Below, one piece after another: positions 62,317 to 64,000 of a stretch of DNA of 64,000 nucleotides. Source of the DNA: Amycolatopsis sp. 195334CR (GTDB taxonomy: Bacteria > Actinomycetota > Actinomycetes > Mycobacteriales > Pseudonocardiaceae); contig NZ_JAFJMJ010000001.1 of the NCBI RefSeq assembly GCF_017309385.1, positions 3,534,001 through 3,598,000 of the forward strand, in the 5' to 3' direction. The translations under genes and the position numbers were made by a program. Position 1 is the stretch's first letter, and each line of letters opens with the position of its first letter. The notes beneath the pieces were generated by a model. That model saw only the letters and a program-made list of their open reading frames with translations, had not been told where the DNA came from and searched no databases.

Positions 62317-62850
62317 GTGATCAACTTGACCGGTCCGTTCTCCTCAGCGCGTCCCGCGCCGGGACAGCCGCGCCTGCCCACCCCGCCCACCGGCTGGCCG
62401 GTGGGTTCGTACGGCACCTACGAGGAAGCCCAGAGCGCGGTCGAACACCTCGCCTCGAACGAGCTCGAGGTGCGCGACGTGACCATCGTCGGCGTGGACC
62501 TGATGCTCGTCGAGCGGGTGGTCGGCAGGCTGTCCTGGGGCAAGGTGCTCGGCACCGGCGCGATTTCCGGTGCCTGGCTGGGCTTGCTGATCGGGCTGCT
62601 GCTGAGCGTGTTCTCCCCGCCGGGCAGCAGCCCGGCGCCGCCGATCCTGGTCGGCCTGGCCGCCGGGGTGCTGTTCGGGCTGATCACCGCGGCGATGAGC
62701 TACTCGCTGACCAAGGGCCGCCGCGACTTCTCCTCGACCAGCCAGCTGGTGGCCGGCCGGTACGACGTGCTGTGCCAGCCGCGCAACGCGGAGAAGGCGC
62801 GCGACCTGCTGGCCAAGCACGCCATGCGCTCACCCGGCGCACTGGGCTGA
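62317..62850 (+). CDS. YflT-like stress membrane protein (Rv1234 type)
   Basis: A 177-residue protein with the general-stress-protein-17M motif: VGSYGTYEEAQSAVEHLASN, VTIVGVDLMLVERVV and RLSWGKVLGTGAISGAWLGL. Two membrane helices (about 75-100 and 103-125) are separated by a short proline loop. M. tuberculosis has the homologue directly before lpqY, as here. GTG 62317 has no clear ribosome site. Function is unknown. A hairpin follows the stop. Confidence 0.87.
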   Translation: MINLTGPFSSARPAPGQPRLPTPPTGWPVGSYGTYEEAQSAVEHLASNELEVRDVTIVGVDLMLVERVVGRLSWGKVLGTGAISGAWLGLLIGLLLSVFSPPGSSPAPPILVGLAAGVLFGLITAAMSYSLTKGRRDFSSTSQLVAGRYDVLCQPRNAEKARDLLAKHAMRSPGALG

Positions 62851-62857
62851 ACGGCCC

Positions 62858-62880
62858 CGGGGGCGAGCCCCGTTTTGTTG
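62858..62880 (+). terminator. Terminator hairpin after the YflT-like gene
   Basis: CGGGG and CCCCG pair across a five-base loop just after the stop, followed by TTTTGTTG, a good intrinsic terminator for this GC content. Confidence 0.6.
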
Positions 62881-62926
62881 CCGCTACGCTGTGCCGTTTT
62901 GCTGTATACCGCAAGATTTCCCTAAG

Positions 62927-62945
62927 TTCAGCCTAAATCGCTGAA
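62927..62945. promoter_or_regulatory. Inverted repeat upstream of lpqY
   Basis: Arms TTCAGC and GCTGAA flank CTAAATC. A possible promoter TTGCTG (62899-62904) and TAAGTT (62923-62928), 18 bases apart, overlaps it. It lies about 180 bases before lpqY and could be a sugar-responsive operator. Confidence 0.35.
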
Positions 62946-63122
62946 TCGTTACGGTCATTGCTTGCGGCCGGTGATCGCCGGGCATAAGTTGCTGTGCACC
63001 GGTCGGGCCGCACGAGGCGGTCTTTCGTGCCAGCCCGACGCCATGCACGTCGGGGTGCTGGCGTGGCTCTCCACCTCACCGCGCCTGGTGCCACCGAGCG
63101 TGCGCGCTGGGAAGGAGGCCAG

Positions 63123-64000
63123 ATGGGGAAAGCGAACGCCAGGAACCGGCGAGGACGTTCGCCCGGACGGGCGATGTCGGTTCTGGGCGCGGGGCTGATG
63201 GCCGCCGGGCTGCTCACCGCCTGCGGTTCGAGTGGCGGCCTGAAGATCAACATCTACTACGCGCCGGAGGACAACTTCCAGAAGGTTGTCGACCAGTGCA
63301 ACACCAAGGCGGGCGGTCGCTACGAGATCGTCTACAACAAACTTCCGCGTGGTGCGGACGGTCAGCGCGAGCAGATGGTGCGCCGCTTGGCCGCTGGGGA
63401 TGAGGGCCTGGACATCCTGGGCCTGGACGTGAACTGGGTGGCGGAGTTCGCCGAGGCCGGCTGGGCCGAGGAGTGGACCGGCGACAACAAGGCGCAGGCT
63501 TCGGCCGGGGTGCTGCCCGGTCCACTTGAGACGGCGACGTGGAACGGCAAGCTCTACGCCGCGCCGAAGAACACGAACGTGCAGTTGCTCTGGTACGACG
63601 ACCGGGTCACCCCGGCGCCGCCGGAGACCTGGGACCAGATGATCGACCAGGCGCTCGCGCTCAAGGCGCAGGGCAAGCCGAGCGAGATCCTGTTCACCGG
63701 CGCGCAGTACGAGGGCCTGGTGGTCATCTACAACACGCTGGTCGAGTCGGCGGGCGGGCGGATCCTGTCCGAGGACGGCAAATCCGTGGTGATGGACGAG
63801 GGCGCGGTCAAGGCGCTGGAGATCCTCAAGCGGGTGACCTCGTCGGGCATCACCAACGCCTCGCTGACCAACCAGAAGGAGGACGAGGTCCGCCAGCAGT
63901 TCCAGCGCGGCACCGGCGCCTTCGAGCTGAACTGGCCGTTCGTCTACCCCTCCTACAAGAAGGAGAAGCCGGACGACCTGGCGCACTTCAAGTGGGCCAC
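63123..64000 (+). CDS. lpqY: Sugar ABC transporter binding lipoprotein LpqY, partial
   Basis: The frame starts at ATG 63123, after GGAAGGAGG, and is still open at the end of the window; 292 complete codons are visible. A signal peptide ends in the lipobox LLTACGS, so it should be lipid-anchored. The extracellular solute-binding domain follows: KLPRGADGQREQMVRRLAAG, LDILGLDVNWVAEFAEAGW, and APKNTNVQLLWYD. In mycobacteria LpqY-SugABC imports trehalose; the preceding Rv1234-like gene supports that assignment. The permease genes would lie beyond 64000. Confidence 0.88.
   Translation, partial: MGKANARNRRGRSPGRAMSVLGAGLMAAGLLTACGSSGGLKINIYYAPEDNFQKVVDQCNTKAGGRYEIVYNKLPRGADGQREQMVRRLAAGDEGLDILGLDVNWVAEFAEAGWAEEWTGDNKAQASAGVLPGPLETATWNGKLYAAPKNTNVQLLWYDDRVTPAPPETWDQMIDQALALKAQGKPSEILFTGAQYEGLVVIYNTLVESAGGRILSEDGKSVVMDEGAVKALEILKRVTSSGITNASLTNQKEDEVRQQFQRGTGAFELNWPFVYPSYKKEKPDDLAHFKWA

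Overview
The window is very GC-rich actinobacterial chromosomal DNA. GC sits heavily at third codon positions, GTG starts are frequent, many genes overlap by ATGA or GTGA, and much of the DNA is syntenic with Mycobacterium tuberculosis. The gene content (dTDP-rhamnose and WbbL cell-wall genes, F420 biosynthesis, DapD/DapE, GpgS, SigE-RseA-HtrA-TatB, LpqY) fits the mycolata/Pseudonocardiaceae side of the Actinobacteria. Style and repeats suggest an Amycolatopsis-like organism; that genus call is inference.

Layout. (1) 0-6 kb: the end of a DUF1206 membrane protein, small genes, DoxX, a TIGR03089 protein and two LCP (LytR-CpsA-Psr) ligases. (2) 6-18 kb: a cell-wall glycan locus with rmlB-rmlD, a GT4, a fused GT2-GT4 enzyme, a GT2, two more GT4s, wbbL, a mannose-1-phosphate guanylyltransferase and a DNA glycosylase. 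With part 1 this matches the Rv3268-Rv3264 neighbourhood, enlarged by extra glycosyltransferases. (3) 18.6-24 kb: a proline/glutamine repeat membrane protein, a YtrA-type GntR regulator with its membrane partner, and a GNAT-fbiA-fbiB-Nudix operon for coenzyme F420. (4) 24-29 kb: ferredoxin-aminotransferase pair (Rv1177-Rv1178 order), a divergent TetR/FAD-monooxygenase pair with an obvious operator, and an IS30-family element. (5) 29-47 kb: a CHAD protein, dapD/dapE, a GH9 glycosidase, two LOG proteins and gpgS, then a cydABDC plus PadR block that splits the conserved gpgS-Rv1209-tagA order. After that come the Rv1209-like gene, tagA, an AbiEi/DUF559-like gene bracketed by palindromes, an enoyl-CoA hydratase and a DUF3117 gene. 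(6) 47-64 kb: leucyl aminopeptidase, a LysR/MFS pair, an O-methyltransferase, sigE-rseA-htrA-tatB, mrp, DUF1003, an MgtE-like protein, a kinase, a slipin, an acyl-CoA dehydrogenase, a YflT-like protein and the start of lpqY, close to Rv1220c-Rv1235.

How the genes work together. Parts 1-2 build and attach cell-wall polysaccharide: nucleotide sugars from RmlB/RmlD and the GDP-mannose enzyme, glycosyltransferases, then LCP ligases. Part 3 makes F420 (FbiA, FbiB). DapC/DapD/DapE supply meso-diaminopimelate for peptidoglycan. The SigE-RseA-HtrA block is an envelope-stress circuit, and cydABDC is the bd-type oxidase with its assembly transporter.

Structures beyond genes: a family of long near-perfect palindromes, nearly all at convergent gene ends, one of them split by the IS with a 3-bp target duplication; a recurrent 12-13 bp motif TCCNNNGTGGAC scattered inside genes in different frames; candidate operators for TetR, GntR, BlaI-type and CsnR-type regulators; and about a dozen genes whose -10 box lies 6-7 nt before the start codon, suggesting leaderless transcripts. 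I saw no tRNA, rRNA or CRISPR array.
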